From the NCBI GenBank assembly GCA_018136815.1, contig CM030933.1, positions 6,983,137 through 7,047,136 on the forward strand: a stretch of 64,000 nucleotides of DNA. The letters run 5' to 3'. Position 1 is the first letter of the stretch, and every line of letters begins with the position of its first letter. Source of the DNA: Isochrysis galbana (taxonomy: Eukaryota; Haptophyta; Isochrysidales; Isochrysidaceae). The position numbers and the translations under genes are program-made. The notes below the pieces were generated by a model. That model was not told the origin of the DNA. It was given only the letters and a program-made list of their open reading frames with translations, and made no database searches. Below, one piece after another: positions 50,591 to 60,953 of the stretch.

Positions 50591-52738
50591 CAACTAAGTT
50601 TATACTTAGACGCGATGGAGCGCGCCGACGCGACTCCCCTCTCCTTCGGGCCCCCCGCCGAGGGCGCCCCCCCAGTGCCCATGGAGCCGCCGCTGTCGAA
50701 GCGGCCGCGTCCGCCCGCTGAGGCCGAGCAGGTGCGTGCGACTCCGGTCGCGCCACACGGCCCGTGGCCCCGGCCACACCACCCATGGCAGCCATGCTGG
50801 CCTCCCCCATGGGAGGCAACATGCTGCTGGTTGCACCTCAGCAGTGTCAGGCCCCAGCAGCCACCCCTCCGTTGGGCATGCCTTATGGCAGAGGCCCCTC
50901 CCGCCCTGGCAAGGGCCGCGCTGCTCCGGCGGCGCGGCCCGAAGCCGGGTGGCCCTTATGGGCACCACACTCACTTCACCACAACGTACAACACACCCTC
51001 CAAAGAAATTCCCCCCCACACAGCACACTGCACGCATGAGGCACGAGCATACAACCCCCCTTGGAGAGACCAGAGCAAAGCGACACTGCCCACTGCCCTC
51101 ACCCATACGACGCTGAGCACGAACGCCCCCCACCATACCTCACAGGATCAAGACTCAGAAGACGACAATAACATCGAAGATTCAGACTCCACCTTTGAAC
51201 TCTCATTCCACCAGGCCGGAGACATCATAATTCAGGACACGACGGTGTACGCCGCCATCGTCGAACTACTCCTAGAGCTCGAGGGAGTCGACCCCGAGCC
51301 AGACTTTTGGGCCCGCTCGGCGAGGGGCCCGTGGCACATAGCGGTCAACGAGGACTGCGCGCAACAATTCAAAGCAAAATACGGCGATCATACCATCATT
51401 CGCGCTCTGGGCCAAGACATCCCCGTACGCATCCACGTGGACGCCATCGAAGAGAAACTCAACAAGAAAGGCACCTCCTCGCGCAAGGCCCTCTACGAGG
51501 CGCTCCAAGACGTCGCGGCCCACATCGTGGTCGAGGCGGACGGCCTCGCGCAAGCATCGAAAATCACTTTAAGTTCGCTCGTCAACAACCTACTTTTATA
51601 AGTGGGGGTCAATGGGGGCCTCGCGCCCCCCTCTCTCCATCGCGGACACCCCCCGGGGTGGGCCCGTACAATCAACCCCAGCCCCTGCCCTTTGGCAGGG
51701 GCTGGGCAATCAACACTCTGGCCCAGACCCCTAGTGGGCGCGGGCCGAGACTCGCACTCCCACGCCCAGCATGGGCCTGCCCTCGAGCTGACTCCCCCCC
51801 CTCCCCTGGTCGCCAGGCATACAGAGGCCACTGGGAGGCTCCAATGGCCAGCGTGGCAAGCGTGGGAGAGGCAGGGGGGGCCAGGGGCTGAGCCCCAGCC
51901 TCCACTGCCCCCTGAGCTGCCCTTGCTGGCCCTCTGGGAGCCCCCAAAGGCCCTCTGAGAGCAGGCCGTGGCGCGCCGCATGGCGACGCGCCGCAGGGAG
52001 AGGGGCGGAGGAGAATGGAGAGAGGGAGAGGGGGGAATTTGCGCCCCCCCCGATGGAGTGCGGTAAGAAACGGGCCCCGTTTGCGTTAGCAAACGGGCGA
52101 AGGGGGGCGGCTGGCGACAGGAGGGGCGAGAAGAAGGGAGTGGCTCAAGACGTCCCTGTGGCAGGTATCGGGGGGCGCAGTCATTTATTTCTTCGAGGAC
52201 TGCTCGCGGCGCGAGCTGTAAGGGCCGTTCTGCTTCACGACGAGAGGTCCCTCCCCCCCCCCCGGTGTTTTTCCCCGGAGAGTCGGCCGGCGTCGACCGG
52301 TCCGCCTCAATGGGTTTTCCCTCATTGTAACTTGTGGGGAGTTATAATGGGAGCCGGGGGTTTGCGAGGGGGGAGATTTGAAGGGATGCATATGTGTATG
52401 TGTCTGTGCCATCACTTCAAGGCGTGCGGGCAAGTGCGCTGAGGGGTGTCGTGATAGTACCGGGCTAGTGGGAGTAGTGGTACTAACGCTCAGTTGTTTT
52501 ATTATTATTATAAGTTCGCTCGTCAAAGCGGTCGAGGCTCAAGGCCTCACCTTCTTAAAGGGAAACCGCGAGCGCATGAAGCTCGAGGGTGAGTCCGGCA
52601 CCTTTGTGTCGAAAGTGGCCCACTCTACCCGCTGGCACCTCTATGTCTCCGCAGCGCAAGGAACCTTCCTGTCGGGCAACTTCCCGCGTAAGATCATACT
52701 CAATATCGACAACAAAACGGTGGTGTGCCTTGAATTCT
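50591..52738 (+). mobile_element. LINE ORF1, best-preserved copy, interrupted by family C
   Basis: Leader AACTAAGT/TTAT/ACTTAGAC at 50592-50611, ATG at 50615. The frame is open to 51585 (about 324 codons) and resumes after the insertion at 52512 to about 52725. Regions: Pro-rich head with PPAEAEQVRATPVAPHGPWP, an acidic linker (SEDDNNIEDSDS), the core FELSFHQAGDIIIQDTTVYA and VELLLELEGVDPEPDFW, KLNKKGTSSRKALYEAL, and a C-terminal domain STRWHLYVSAAQGTFLSGNF. No zinc knuckle, RRM or esterase motif is recognised, so this is an ORF1 protein of unknown family, conserved in five copies here. No 3' UTR follows. Confidence 0.75.
51571..52526 (+). mobile_element. Young complete family C retroposon with 15-bp target-site duplication
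   Basis: The element is 51586-52511 (926 bp) between AAGTTCGCTCGTCAA at 51571-51585 and 52512-52526. It splits the ORF1 frame of the LINE copy; removing it restores the context Leu-Val on the left and Lys-Ala on the right. The leader is the 7-bp stem CCTACTT/TTAT/AAGTGGG (51589-51606). The 3' end is CTAACGCTCAGTTG then TTTTATTATTATTAT. Near-identity to 27420-28336 shows both moved recently from the same source. Confidence 0.93.
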
Positions 52739-54055
52739 TTCTCCTATTATCGGTGTGCCCAAGTACGATAGTTCCACCTCATACCAGACGCCTTTTTGGC
52801 GCATGTAGTATTCGCCGTCTTTGCTTATGCGTACCTCCGGGGTCGGCTCGTGGTCTTCCTCTTCAGTCCTTTGTACGTTTGAGGCGCGTTTCGTCGGCGG
52901 CGGCGGGCTAAATGCTGAGCACTTTAATATGTCTGCGTGGTCTATTATTGATTGCCAGGAGTCCAAAAATTTCTCTCTGTGGATATATTCTCCTTTGAAT
53001 TTCGTGTATGTGTCGTTGTTTCTAAAACATTGTTCACAGTCCTCCCTCGTATAGGGGGTGGCTTCGCCGTCCACGTATACGTTATGCACCATATTGCAGT
53101 TTAGGGAGCTCCATAGTTCCGCCCAGGGCGGTGGGATGTGGGGGCCTCGGAGATTGGGGTTATACCAAATAGGTTGTGACAGCACTCCTGCTTCGCTTAG
53201 ACTCAACCGGGTGAGGGGGAGTGCGCGTATGGTCTCCAGGGCTTTCTTCCAGAAAGCAGGGAGTCGGCTCGCTCCGAAGATGCCGTCCGTTAGTCTATGC
53301 GTGGGTATCGTTGATACCACCGCCGCTCTGCCTAGGTTGGTTCGGCAGAACCACGCGTCGAGGACTTGCTTCCATTGGGCTTGGCGGGGGTCGAGATAGT
53401 TGAGTATCCATTTGGCCCTTAGCGCTTTCACGTGGTTGTGCCAGTCAATGAGTCCAAGCCCCAGTGTTGGGCCGTTTGGTCCTTCCCCTTCAATCGGTGC
53501 CTCTGGATGTTTGATCCATTGAATCTTGCGCTCCGTCTTTCGGTTAGTCCATAGTATTAGGTCTATTTGTTTTCTTAGATGCTGGTGGAACCAGTTTGGC
53601 GGCACCAAAGTTTGTAGCCAGTAGCGGGGGACGATCGAATATATGAGGAAGTTTGCGGCTTTCGTTTTGCCGTGTATCGAGAGCGTGCTGGCAATGGGCG
53701 CGTATGCTGTCGTCCTTTTTGCTATCTTATCTGCGAGTTTTCTCCAGAATGTGTTCATCGCTTTTTGGTCGCCTAGAGGTACCCCTAGTATGGTGGCATA
53801 TTCTTTGGATTTCAGCCACTTGAAGCGCTTAAAGTCAGCCGGGGGGGGTTTTCGGCGCAAGGAGCCCATACGGAGTCCCTCGAATTTGTCCTCGTTTGGT
53901 TTACCTCCCGAGGCTTTTGCGTATCGTTCCACCCACTCTAGGGAGCGTCGCAAGCTATGATAGTCGGATGCCATTAATTGGGTGTCATCCGCGAATTGGC
54001 TAATTTTAAGTTCGGCTCCATTGATCGTGATGCTGTGTGTGAGACGTGGATCGTG
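52739..54055 (-). pseudogene. LINE reverse transcriptase, C-terminal half
   Basis: An open frame of about 430 codons beginning inside the RT domain: the catalytic FADD box (QFADDTQLMASDY), then SGGKPNEDKFEGLRMG, KEYATILGVPLG, and the long Trp-rich thumb/connection region (WRKLADKI, WTNRKTERKIQW, LGLGLIDWHNHVKALRAKW). It is the best-preserved LINE coding piece in the window. The endonuclease and fingers are missing, and the 3' part is displaced to 50587 by the insertion. Confidence 0.85.
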
Positions 54056-54359
54056 ATTTCAACGAGATATCGACCCTGCCCCAAATCGAGTGAATGGAGT
54101 CAGACCACGTGTGAGTTTTAACATGTAAAGTGTCAAGTTGAGTCAAGTAACCTCCAGGTGACAACGAAAGGTGTTAGCAGGGATGGGGATAATTGAACGC
54201 TTTTGGTCTCCCCCCCACACCACACTCCATCAGACCAGATATACGATCTGGTGAGGAGGGGAGAGGTTCCGGCCGCAGAGGCTCAGCGAGCGCGGAGATT
54301 TGGCGTATTTCCAGGGACCTAAAGTTTATCAGGGTCAGGGCGTCTTTCCAGAACGTCGG
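54056..54359. repeat. Repeat shared with 36741-36845, then spacer
   Basis: 54095-54210 matches 36741-36845 in the same orientation (AGACCACGTGTG, CAAGTAACCTCCAGGTGAC, GCAGGGATGGGGATAATT). The remainder to 54359 shows no feature. Confidence 0.6.
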
Positions 54360-54560
54360 CAGTGCTAGGTGCCCCCAAAAAAATCTTGAAGGTGCCCGCT
54401 ACGCTACTAATGACACACACTCCCCCGCGTTTCCGATGCCATCGCCTATACCCCTACCTCTACTCCCCCCCTCGTTCCTTTTTCTTCGGTTTTGGGGGGT
54501 CGGCCCATGTACACTGCTTTGGGCCTAGCGTTAGGGGGAGGGAAGAGGGAAGGGGGTGCT
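54360..54560 (-). mobile_element. LINE 3' UTR fragment with D-type tail
   Basis: Tail GCGGGCACCTTCAAGATTTT (54375-54400, minus) and, further in, GTGTACATGGGCCGACCCCC plus GAACGAGGGGGGG, matching 49790-49850 of the minus LINE and 1700-1735 of the forward copy. Confidence 0.7.
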
Positions 54561-54800
54561 GGGTCCCCCCTAAGGACTTAGAAGATAAAAAGATGGCAGG
54601 AGGGAGGCGGGGGTCATCTGTGGCATAGGGAGAGGCGGAGAGGCAGGGCGGGGCCAAGGGCAAAGCCGCAGCCTTCACTGGCCCCCTTGAGCTGCCTTAG
54701 CTGGTTAGCTGGCCATCTAGGGGTCTTGCAGGACTCCCGAGAGCCCGAGAGGGGGGCCATGGCGCGCGCAGGCACCACGCGCCGCAAGAGAACGGCGAGC
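54561..54800 (+). mobile_element. Retroposon central module fragment
   Basis: GAGGCGGAGAGGCAGGGCGG, CCTTCACTGGCCCCCTTGAG and GAGGGGGGCCATGGCGCGCG match the centre of family D (35830-35960) in order. Leader and tail are absent. Confidence 0.65.
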
Positions 54801-55380
54801 CCCTCAATCTACCCAACCAATAAAAATCCGAGCAACCACTCCCTCCCAACGAGGAAAGCAGGAAAGCACGGTGCCGTTGCTCGGCGGCAAGGGCGGCAGC
54901 CAATCGCTCGGTCGCTTTCGCCGCGCGCATGCCACTACTCGAGTGCGCTACTCGCTTTGCTCGTCCTGCCATCACCATCGCAGCTACGGCCTTGTATAAC
55001 CTTGCCTGTCCCGAGTCATGCTCTACGCTTTTCCTACCCAAGGAAGCAAAACGAACAAATACCCCCCCTCGAGGTTGTGTGTAGTGTAGCAGCGAAGATG
55101 GCGCAGTCGGTGTTGGGTCGTCAGACCTCAATATGCTAAAGTGCCTCAGCACCATCAACACTCAACATCGCGGCGAGGAATACACGGGAGGTTGGGCACA
55201 CACCCAACACCCCCAAAACGTGACGTATGCCTCTGTTTTCCGGGGTGTGAAATGCAGCTCCAACATAGCGCACTCAGCTTACCACATGAAACATCGGTGC
55301 TGGCTCGCAGCGATTGAATGTCCATTATCCCAACCGCTGCAACGCCATATGGAAGCCGCGCCGCCAAACCAAAAAAAGTT
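54801..55380. other. 3' flank of the PDZ/FN3 gene
   Basis: No supported gene or repeat. Confidence 0.4.
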
Positions 55381-58300
55381 CTAGTCGTCGAGAGCCAAAG
55401 CCCTATTTCCTGAAGGAGTGAGAGCAGCGCCTTGCTTTAGATGCAAGGCCTTGGGTTGCTGCTGCTCTATTGGCCGCCTCATGTCGCCGGCTTGTCGAGA
55501 ACTCCGCATTGAAGGCGCTGGCAGTGCCTGGACTACTGTCGGCTGCACGGGGGCTGAGGGTGGGCCAAACTCAGTCCAGCGGGCCACTGGCTGCGTTTTA
55601 AGCTCAGCTCGAACTCGGAAGGTATAAGCCGCCGAGAGATGATAGAATCCCGATGCAACGTAATCAGATTGGGTCACCGTAATTGTATCACTGCCCTCCC
55701 AGCACGAACTGCTCACTTCCTTCCATTGGAGCTCGTACCGTAGGACCGTAGAGGCGACCTTTGGCGGAGCCCAGCTCACCTTAACTCTCCCACCGGATAG
55801 CAGTTTGGTCAGCGGCCGAGATGGCGCCTTGTCTAGGGTGAGGGATGGCGTGGTTTGCTGCGAGACGTCACTCCAAGGACCCCAGTCGCCCTGGGCGTTG
55901 GCTGCTCGCACACGAAACTCGTACGCCGCAAGGGTCCGGAGAGCAGCCTTGGTGCAGCACGCCGTCTTGAGCTCCTCACTCGCCTTGGAGTCCAACCAAC
56001 GAGTCTCGCCCGCCTCCCGCCACTGGAGATGGAATCTGCACGCGCCGCTCGGTGGGAGCCAATCCACGGCGATGCTAAAAGCGCTCGCAGCAGCGGCTAC
56101 TGGCGCACATGACAACGCCAGCGACGGGATAGAGAGGGCCTCCTCCATGTCCGCAAGCTCATTGCACGCGTTCCGTAAGTTGTCCGAGATGAGATTTGCT
56201 GCTTCAACGTTAGCCTCGGTTTGCGGCTGCTGGAGAGCATGCTCCAGGCGCTCCTCGAGCGTCTTGATCGTGGCCTTGGCCTTCGTCAGCCGCGCTTTCA
56301 GAGCTTCGCGCGACTCCGAGTCTGAGTCGTTGATGCGCGACTTCGACTTAGTGGAGGCTGTGCCCATCCTCTCAAATGTGTCTGGCTTGTCTTCACGGGC
56401 AAGCGCTTCCTCCTCGTTGCTCTTGTGAACGCTGCTCCCGGGAGAGACGTCGCCGTTGCTGTTGGTGTCCTCCTCCTCAATCATACGGTTAAACTCCAAG
56501 GCTTTGGCACGCGACTCCGCATAGGCCTCCGCCTGAGCGCGGATCCGATTGCGCAGCTCATCGATTTGGGGCTTGTACTGGCGCTCCGCAGCCGCGTGCG
56601 CCTCTGCCATGGCGGTGGCGGCGGCCTGCTTGAGCTCATCGCGATGCCGGCGCGCTTCGTCCACATTCTGGGCCTCCGCCATTGACTGGCAGCGGCTGGC
56701 GAGCTGCAGCTGACGCTTGAGGCTCACCACCTGCTGTGCCAGCTGGTCAAGCGCATGTTTGTGGCCGTCCGCCGTCTCCTTGATGGCGGCTTCGACAGCC
56801 TCCTCGACGGCGCGGGCCTGGCGCTGAGAGGAGGCGCGCTCGGCCTCAAGCAGGGCCGCCTTCACGGCCAAATTGATCTCGTCGCGGTGGCGGCCCTCAA
56901 GGTACTGGGCGTGCTGCTGTGCGCCCGCGCCTAAGCGTGTCTGCAAGGCCACCAGCCGAGCGTCGTACGCCTCCTCCATCTGGCGCAACGCGTTCCGCTT
57001 GTCGATGGCCGCCTTCTCTTCAAGCCGCTTAGTGGTCTCCGCAACAGCGCGCTCAACAGTGGCCGCCGTGCGCGCCTCAGCGGCGTTGACCTTGTCACGG
57101 ATGTCGGCGGCGGCGTTGCGCATCACGATGGCGATCTTCACCTGCGCCTCCTGTTCGACGTCCTTGCGAGCCTCCTGCTTGGCTAGGAGGAAGCAGCGCT
57201 CCTTCTCTGCAGGATCGATCGCCTTCTCCGCCGCCTCACACCGGGCCTTCCACCGGTCAAGCTCCGCCAATTCGACGGCGAACTCTTGCCGCGCCCCCGC
57301 GACCTTTCTCTCGCACTCGACCAACAGCTCGTCGCGCTGCTTCTTGAGGGCCTCGATGTGAGCCAAGTGGTTCACGGGAGGAAGCGTTGCCTCCGCGCCA
57401 TCGGGGCGGATCGTGACCGGCGTCTCAGTGAAGGGGAGCCAGTGGCCCATCGCGTCGCACGCCCGCACGCGGAACTGGTATGAGCCCGCTGGCTGGAGAT
57501 TCTTCTTCGTCACCTTGGAGATGGCGAGTTGACTCGCCGCAGGCGTGGACTCCCAAGGCGATTCCTGCACCATGCGCCACTGCAACTGGTAGTAGGAGAC
57601 GTCGAGGTTGGCGCTCGCCGCGTTGAGTTCCCAGGCGACTGTGATCGCGCTGCCATCGGTCGGCTCCAGCTGCACGAAGTTGACACCGCCCAACGGCCCC
57701 TCGTCAACGGCGGTGTCAGAGCCTGCGCGCTCGACCCCAGGCAAGACGGTGGAGCCCGCGCTGAGCGGCGCGTCTGCTTCTTCTGCAAGCTCTGCTGACG
57801 CGCCAATGCCGTCGACAGAGCGTAGGACACCGAAGGAGTGCGACAGCGGGCCGCGCTTGATGACTTGGGACAGCATACTCGAGCCCAGGTACTCGCCGTC
57901 GCAAGCGATGACCACGTCGCCTTCGCGTATGCCCGACTGAGCAGCCGCACTCCCTGGCGCTAGCTTGCCGACCACGTTGACATTGGTGAGGGACAAACCC
58001 ATCCCTTCACCCTCTCTTGGGCGCACCTCCACGCGCAGCAACAGTAGCGACTTGTCCTTGCTGAAGCTGGCAGGAAGCCGAGCAAACGAATCAAGCACTG
58101 CCGGCTTGTAACAGCGCGTGAGTGCCACGTGCCGCCCATCAACTTCGTGGACGACCATGGCCTCCTCGCCCTCCACACCTGGCTGCGACATCACCGTGAA
58201 CTCCTCGTCGATCAGCCCACTGCAGGTGTCGATGGCCGTGGTACCTGACCCATGCTCGGGACCCTGCTGGACCACCTCGACCAACAATGCGAGGAATGGC

Positions 58301-58764
58301 AGCTCCGGCTGCGCCTCAGGCTCGGACTGGGCCTCGGCGGGCGTATGCACCCTCGAGTTGTTGGCGACGGCAGCAACACTCGGCCCGTACGCATCCAAAA
58401 GCGCCTGCCACGTCTCGCGCTGCTCAAGCTCGCCCTGGCGCTGGCACTGCTCGAGCCGGCGACCAACGTCGGCACGCCGTTCGAGACAGCTCTCAACGCG
58501 GTTAGCGGCGGCGGCCACGTTGGCGTCCGGCTGGTCGGTCTGGTGCTCTGTGCAGCTGTGTGCTCTCTCGAGCTCCGCTGAAGCTTGCGTGAGCTCGCTG
58601 TCGACACTGCTCATCTCGAGTTCAAGCGGCGCAACCGCCTCAGCGAGCGCGGCCTCGGCGGCGCGGACGGCGCGCGTCACCTCGGCGAGCGCGTCCCCCT
58701 CGAGACGCAGGATCAGACTCTCGACCTGCTGGCGTAAGCCGAGCGGCGCCACCTCGGCCCCCAT
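55381..58764 (-). CDS. PDZ / FN3 / coiled-coil / FN3-FN3 protein
   Basis: 1127 residues in a single open frame from the ATG at 58764. Order: N-terminal helices (about 10-130, rich in Glu/Ala/Arg), a PDZ domain (about 238-320; EGMGLSLTNVNVVGKLAPGS, IREGDVVIACDGEYL), FN3-1 (about 358-455; ITVAWEL, YYQLQWRMV, GSYQFRVRACDAMG), a long coiled coil (about 465-870, ELDRWKARCEAAEKAIDPAE and many Ala/Glu/Arg heptads), FN3-2 (about 888-971; FHLQWREAG, YEFRVRAANAQGDWGPWS) and FN3-3 (about 978-1068; LRYELQWKEV, YTFRVRAELK). No enzyme domain or membrane span. It looks like a cytoplasmic scaffold. I know no family with exactly this order. The two FN3 at the end are tandem. Confidence 0.8.
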   Translation of the reverse strand: MGAEVAPLGLRQQVESLILRLEGDALAEVTRAVRAAEAALAEAVAPLELEMSSVDSELTQASAELERAHSCTEHQTDQPDANVAAAANRVESCLERRADVGRRLEQCQRQGELEQRETWQALLDAYGPSVAAVANNSRVHTPAEAQSEPEAQPELPFLALLVEVVQQGPEHGSGTTAIDTCSGLIDEEFTVMSQPGVEGEEAMVVHEVDGRHVALTRCYKPAVLDSFARLPASFSKDKSLLLLRVEVRPREGEGMGLSLTNVNVVGKLAPGSAAAQSGIREGDVVIACDGEYLGSSMLSQVIKRGPLSHSFGVLRSVDGIGASAELAEEADAPLSAGSTVLPGVERAGSDTAVDEGPLGGVNFVQLEPTDGSAITVAWELNAASANLDVSYYQLQWRMVQESPWESTPAASQLAISKVTKKNLQPAGSYQFRVRACDAMGHWLPFTETPVTIRPDGAEATLPPVNHLAHIEALKKQRDELLVECERKVAGARQEFAVELAELDRWKARCEAAEKAIDPAEKERCFLLAKQEARKDVEQEAQVKIAIVMRNAAADIRDKVNAAEARTAATVERAVAETTKRLEEKAAIDKRNALRQMEEAYDARLVALQTRLGAGAQQHAQYLEGRHRDEINLAVKAALLEAERASSQRQARAVEEAVEAAIKETADGHKHALDQLAQQVVSLKRQLQLASRCQSMAEAQNVDEARRHRDELKQAAATAMAEAHAAAERQYKPQIDELRNRIRAQAEAYAESRAKALEFNRMIEEEDTNSNGDVSPGSSVHKSNEEEALAREDKPDTFERMGTASTKSKSRINDSDSESREALKARLTKAKATIKTLEERLEHALQQPQTEANVEAANLISDNLRNACNELADMEEALSIPSLALSCAPVAAAASAFSIAVDWLPPSGACRFHLQWREAGETRWLDSKASEELKTACCTKAALRTLAAYEFRVRAANAQGDWGPWSDVSQQTTPSLTLDKAPSRPLTKLLSGGRVKVSWAPPKVASTVLRYELQWKEVSSSCWEGSDTITVTQSDYVASGFYHLSAAYTFRVRAELKTQPVARWTEFGPPSAPVQPTVVQALPAPSMRSSRQAGDMRRPIEQQQPKALHLKQGAALTPSGNRALALDD

Positions 58765-58778
58765 CTCCGACAGTCTCT

Positions 58779-58814
<36 letters not shown>

Positions 58815-59264
58815 CCCCCCCCCCCCCTTCTCCCTCCCTCTCCTCTCTCCCTTCACTCTCTCTCGCTCGCTCGGTCGCTCGCTCCCCCCCCCCTCCCGGG
58901 AAAGGAGAAAAGGAGGAATGAAGGAGAGAAGGGGAGGGAGAAGAAGAGAGAATGAAAATATAGGGGGACGCAGGGAGAGAGAGAGGAGACATCTCGCGGG
59001 GTGTGGGAAGGGGGAGAGAAGGAGAGAGAGAGAGAGGAGAGAGAGAGCACGGAAGGAAGGGGGGGCGGCGGGCGGCGGGCACTCGCGCGAGACGACCGAG
59101 CCCCCCCCCCGCCCCCCGCCCCCCCGCCCCCCGCCCCCGCCCCCCGCCCCCGCCCCCCGCCCCCCGCTCCCCCCGCCCCCCACGCGCTCTCTCTCGTCCC
59201 TTGTCGCCCCCCCCCCCCCCCCCCCCACCCCCCCGGCCCCCACCACAGCCATTTCTGGCGATGC
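58765..59264. promoter_or_regulatory. (CT)n, (GA)n and poly-C tracts upstream of the PDZ gene
   Basis: From the ATG outward (plus strand): CT run 58774-58812, C run 58812-58828, CT-rich to 58880, GA-rich 58915-59060, then C-rich 59100-59238 with about 14 blocks of five or more C. On the coding strand this is GA near the start, then CT, then G blocks able to form G-quadruplexes. The large in-frame extension of the gene into this tract is an artefact. Confidence 0.55.
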
Positions 59265-60345
59265 CCACAGCTGAGAAAGTTGCCCCTAGCTAGCGCCTTT
59301 GCGGGGTCGATGCACGAACGCTCCGGCTCGTGACGCCCCATGGTCCTCCCATTCCACTCGCTCGCGCTGGGTCTCACTCGCTCGCGCTGGGTTTGGTTTG
59401 CGCTCGCGCTCGCGCTGGAATCGTTTGGCCTTGTGCACCGACACGAATTTTCAGAGGCACGCCGCGCGTATAGAGCCCTAGAATTAGCCCACACAGGCCC
59501 ACATGCTCATGCACGAGCTTACGAGCTTGAGAGCTAATAAATTCACAGACTCGAGATCTTCCTTGTTTTGTATAGGCGGACGTTCAGCATACAGCACAAG
59601 TGGTACGTGGGTCTGGTGCATGAGGAGATAGGTGAGCCAGCGCTTGATTTTGAATCGTGGGATCGTGGGCTCAGCAAGCTTTCCAGCCTGCCATCCCATA
59701 AACATAAACTGAGTGGCTGTAGAAGAGTGGAAGCCTTAGGCCTTAGGTCGCCCGAATGGGCTCATGAGCGACGCGCACAGTCCCGCCTGACCGCCCTGCT
59801 GAGAGTTCATCCCTTGCACCCCTGCAGCGACGCCGACTCCATGTAAGAAAATGGGCCGCCGGAGACGAATCTCGAATCTCGTCGAATTTATGCTGGCTGC
59901 GCGGGTGACTACTTGTGTCATAAATTGTATAGATCTACCTACTGCATATACAGTAGACAGGCAGTCCACACTCATGCATAATCAGCAGTTTTCGTCGTGT
60001 TTTGGGCGAGTGGAATGAGGGCAGACATGGACGCTTCTCTTTCTCTTTAAACTCAATTCCTTGTTTTATGAGTTGAAATGGAAATGAAGCTGCCACCTTA
60101 CGAAACGATATTTTTTTTCGATAGCGACGCCAAGTACCAAGTATATTTAGTCAAAATTCCGATGTGTGATGTGTTCACGTCGTCATAAGGATAAGGGGAC
60201 AGATTGGCTAAAGGGCTTGGACAAAGCCCGCAAAAATGAGAGAGAGAAAAGTGAAAAGTCCGTCGGGGAGCGAGAATTCTCGGCACGGACACTTGAGGAG
60301 TTTCACCTGAAGGCGTCCGAGCGAGCGCTTGTCGATGTCAAATGG
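59265..60345. other. No gene recognised
   Basis: About 1.1 kb without a supported gene. A short tandem duplication CACTCGCTCGCGCTGGGT (59351-59390) is present. The plus-strand frame 60166-60462 is Lys/Glu-rich (KARKNEREKSEKSVGEREFS) but runs into a gypsy-type repeat. Confidence 0.4.
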
Positions 60346-60868
60346 CCCTGGCGTCGGGCCGGATCGAATCGAGGCATTCCTGCGGTGCGAGGGGCCAGGA
60401 TGGGTCAATGCGACTTTTTGCGACCCTTAACCCTTAAGAACCAGCGTGCGACCTACCAGTGACCCCCCACCCTGCTCGCGAGAGCTCTGTCTGGGATCTG
60501 CATGGCCACCACCTCCAGGCCATTCTTCAGCCGATCACGCGTGATCGGACGTCGCGGAAGCTCCGCGTTTCTAAGACTGATGCGCCCCACATTCACCGCT
60601 CTGATTCCTTCCCGTAAGCGACCGTCTCAATTTCCCAAAATAGACCGCCACGCGCGGGGCAAGGGAGAAGGGAGGGGGTCCGCTCACCGACGCCATTGCC
60701 TTTCGTGAGGTGTGGGGTGGGAGGGGGTTGGGGTTGTTATTCGGAGGGGGGATGCAGTTGGCGGGGTAGGTAGGGGGGGGGGGGCTTCGGAATCCTTGGA
60801 CACCCAGGAACCAGGGGAGGTGGAAAATAGTGGTTAAAAAGAGTGTGTCAGTGTGTGACCGGGCTATG
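60346..60868 (-). repeat. Gypsy-associated repeat, second copy of 24643-25137
   Basis: Colinear with 24643-25137, with small indels and point changes. At the left edge it has the same GGGCCGGATCGAATCGAGGC boundary, but the adjoining RNase H coding sequence is replaced by other DNA. Confidence 0.65.
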
Positions 60869-60953
60869 ATCACACCGAGCAGAATATAAAAAGATTTTTG
60901 CTACCTTTACACCAATACCAAATCTACGTATCTCTTCATCATCACACTCCTGA

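Larger units (their letters stand above)
49687..54055 (-). mobile_element. LINE RT copy split by a forward ORF1 element and a family C insertion
   Basis: The outer layer is minus strand: RT from 54055 (ITINGAELKISQFADDTQLM, with FADD at about 53990) down to 52739, then 50587 down to about 49990 with a C-terminal zinc motif (CRLCKLTHESSSHLDLGTC), NMGRQPKKRID, and a 3' UTR ending CTTCAAGAACATTTTTTTC at 49687. Between the RT halves lies a plus-strand ORF1 element (50591-52738), itself split by family C (51586-52511). The RT has the layout of L1/Tx1-like elements (no APE domain is in view). It is 5'-truncated at about 54055. No target-site duplication was found for the middle layer, which lacks a 3' tail. 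Confidence 0.8.

Noticed and set aside
49687-54055. 5' inversion of one LINE copy by twin priming
   Set aside because: RT sequence in the same orientation lies on both sides of the inverted ORF1 piece, which a single twin-priming event cannot give; insertion or recombination fits better.
58765-59268. N-terminal extension of the PDZ protein to 1295 residues
   Set aside because: The extension is translated simple repeat (poly-Gly/Arg and Pro/Ser) and has no good ATG; the ATG at 58764 starts normal protein sequence.
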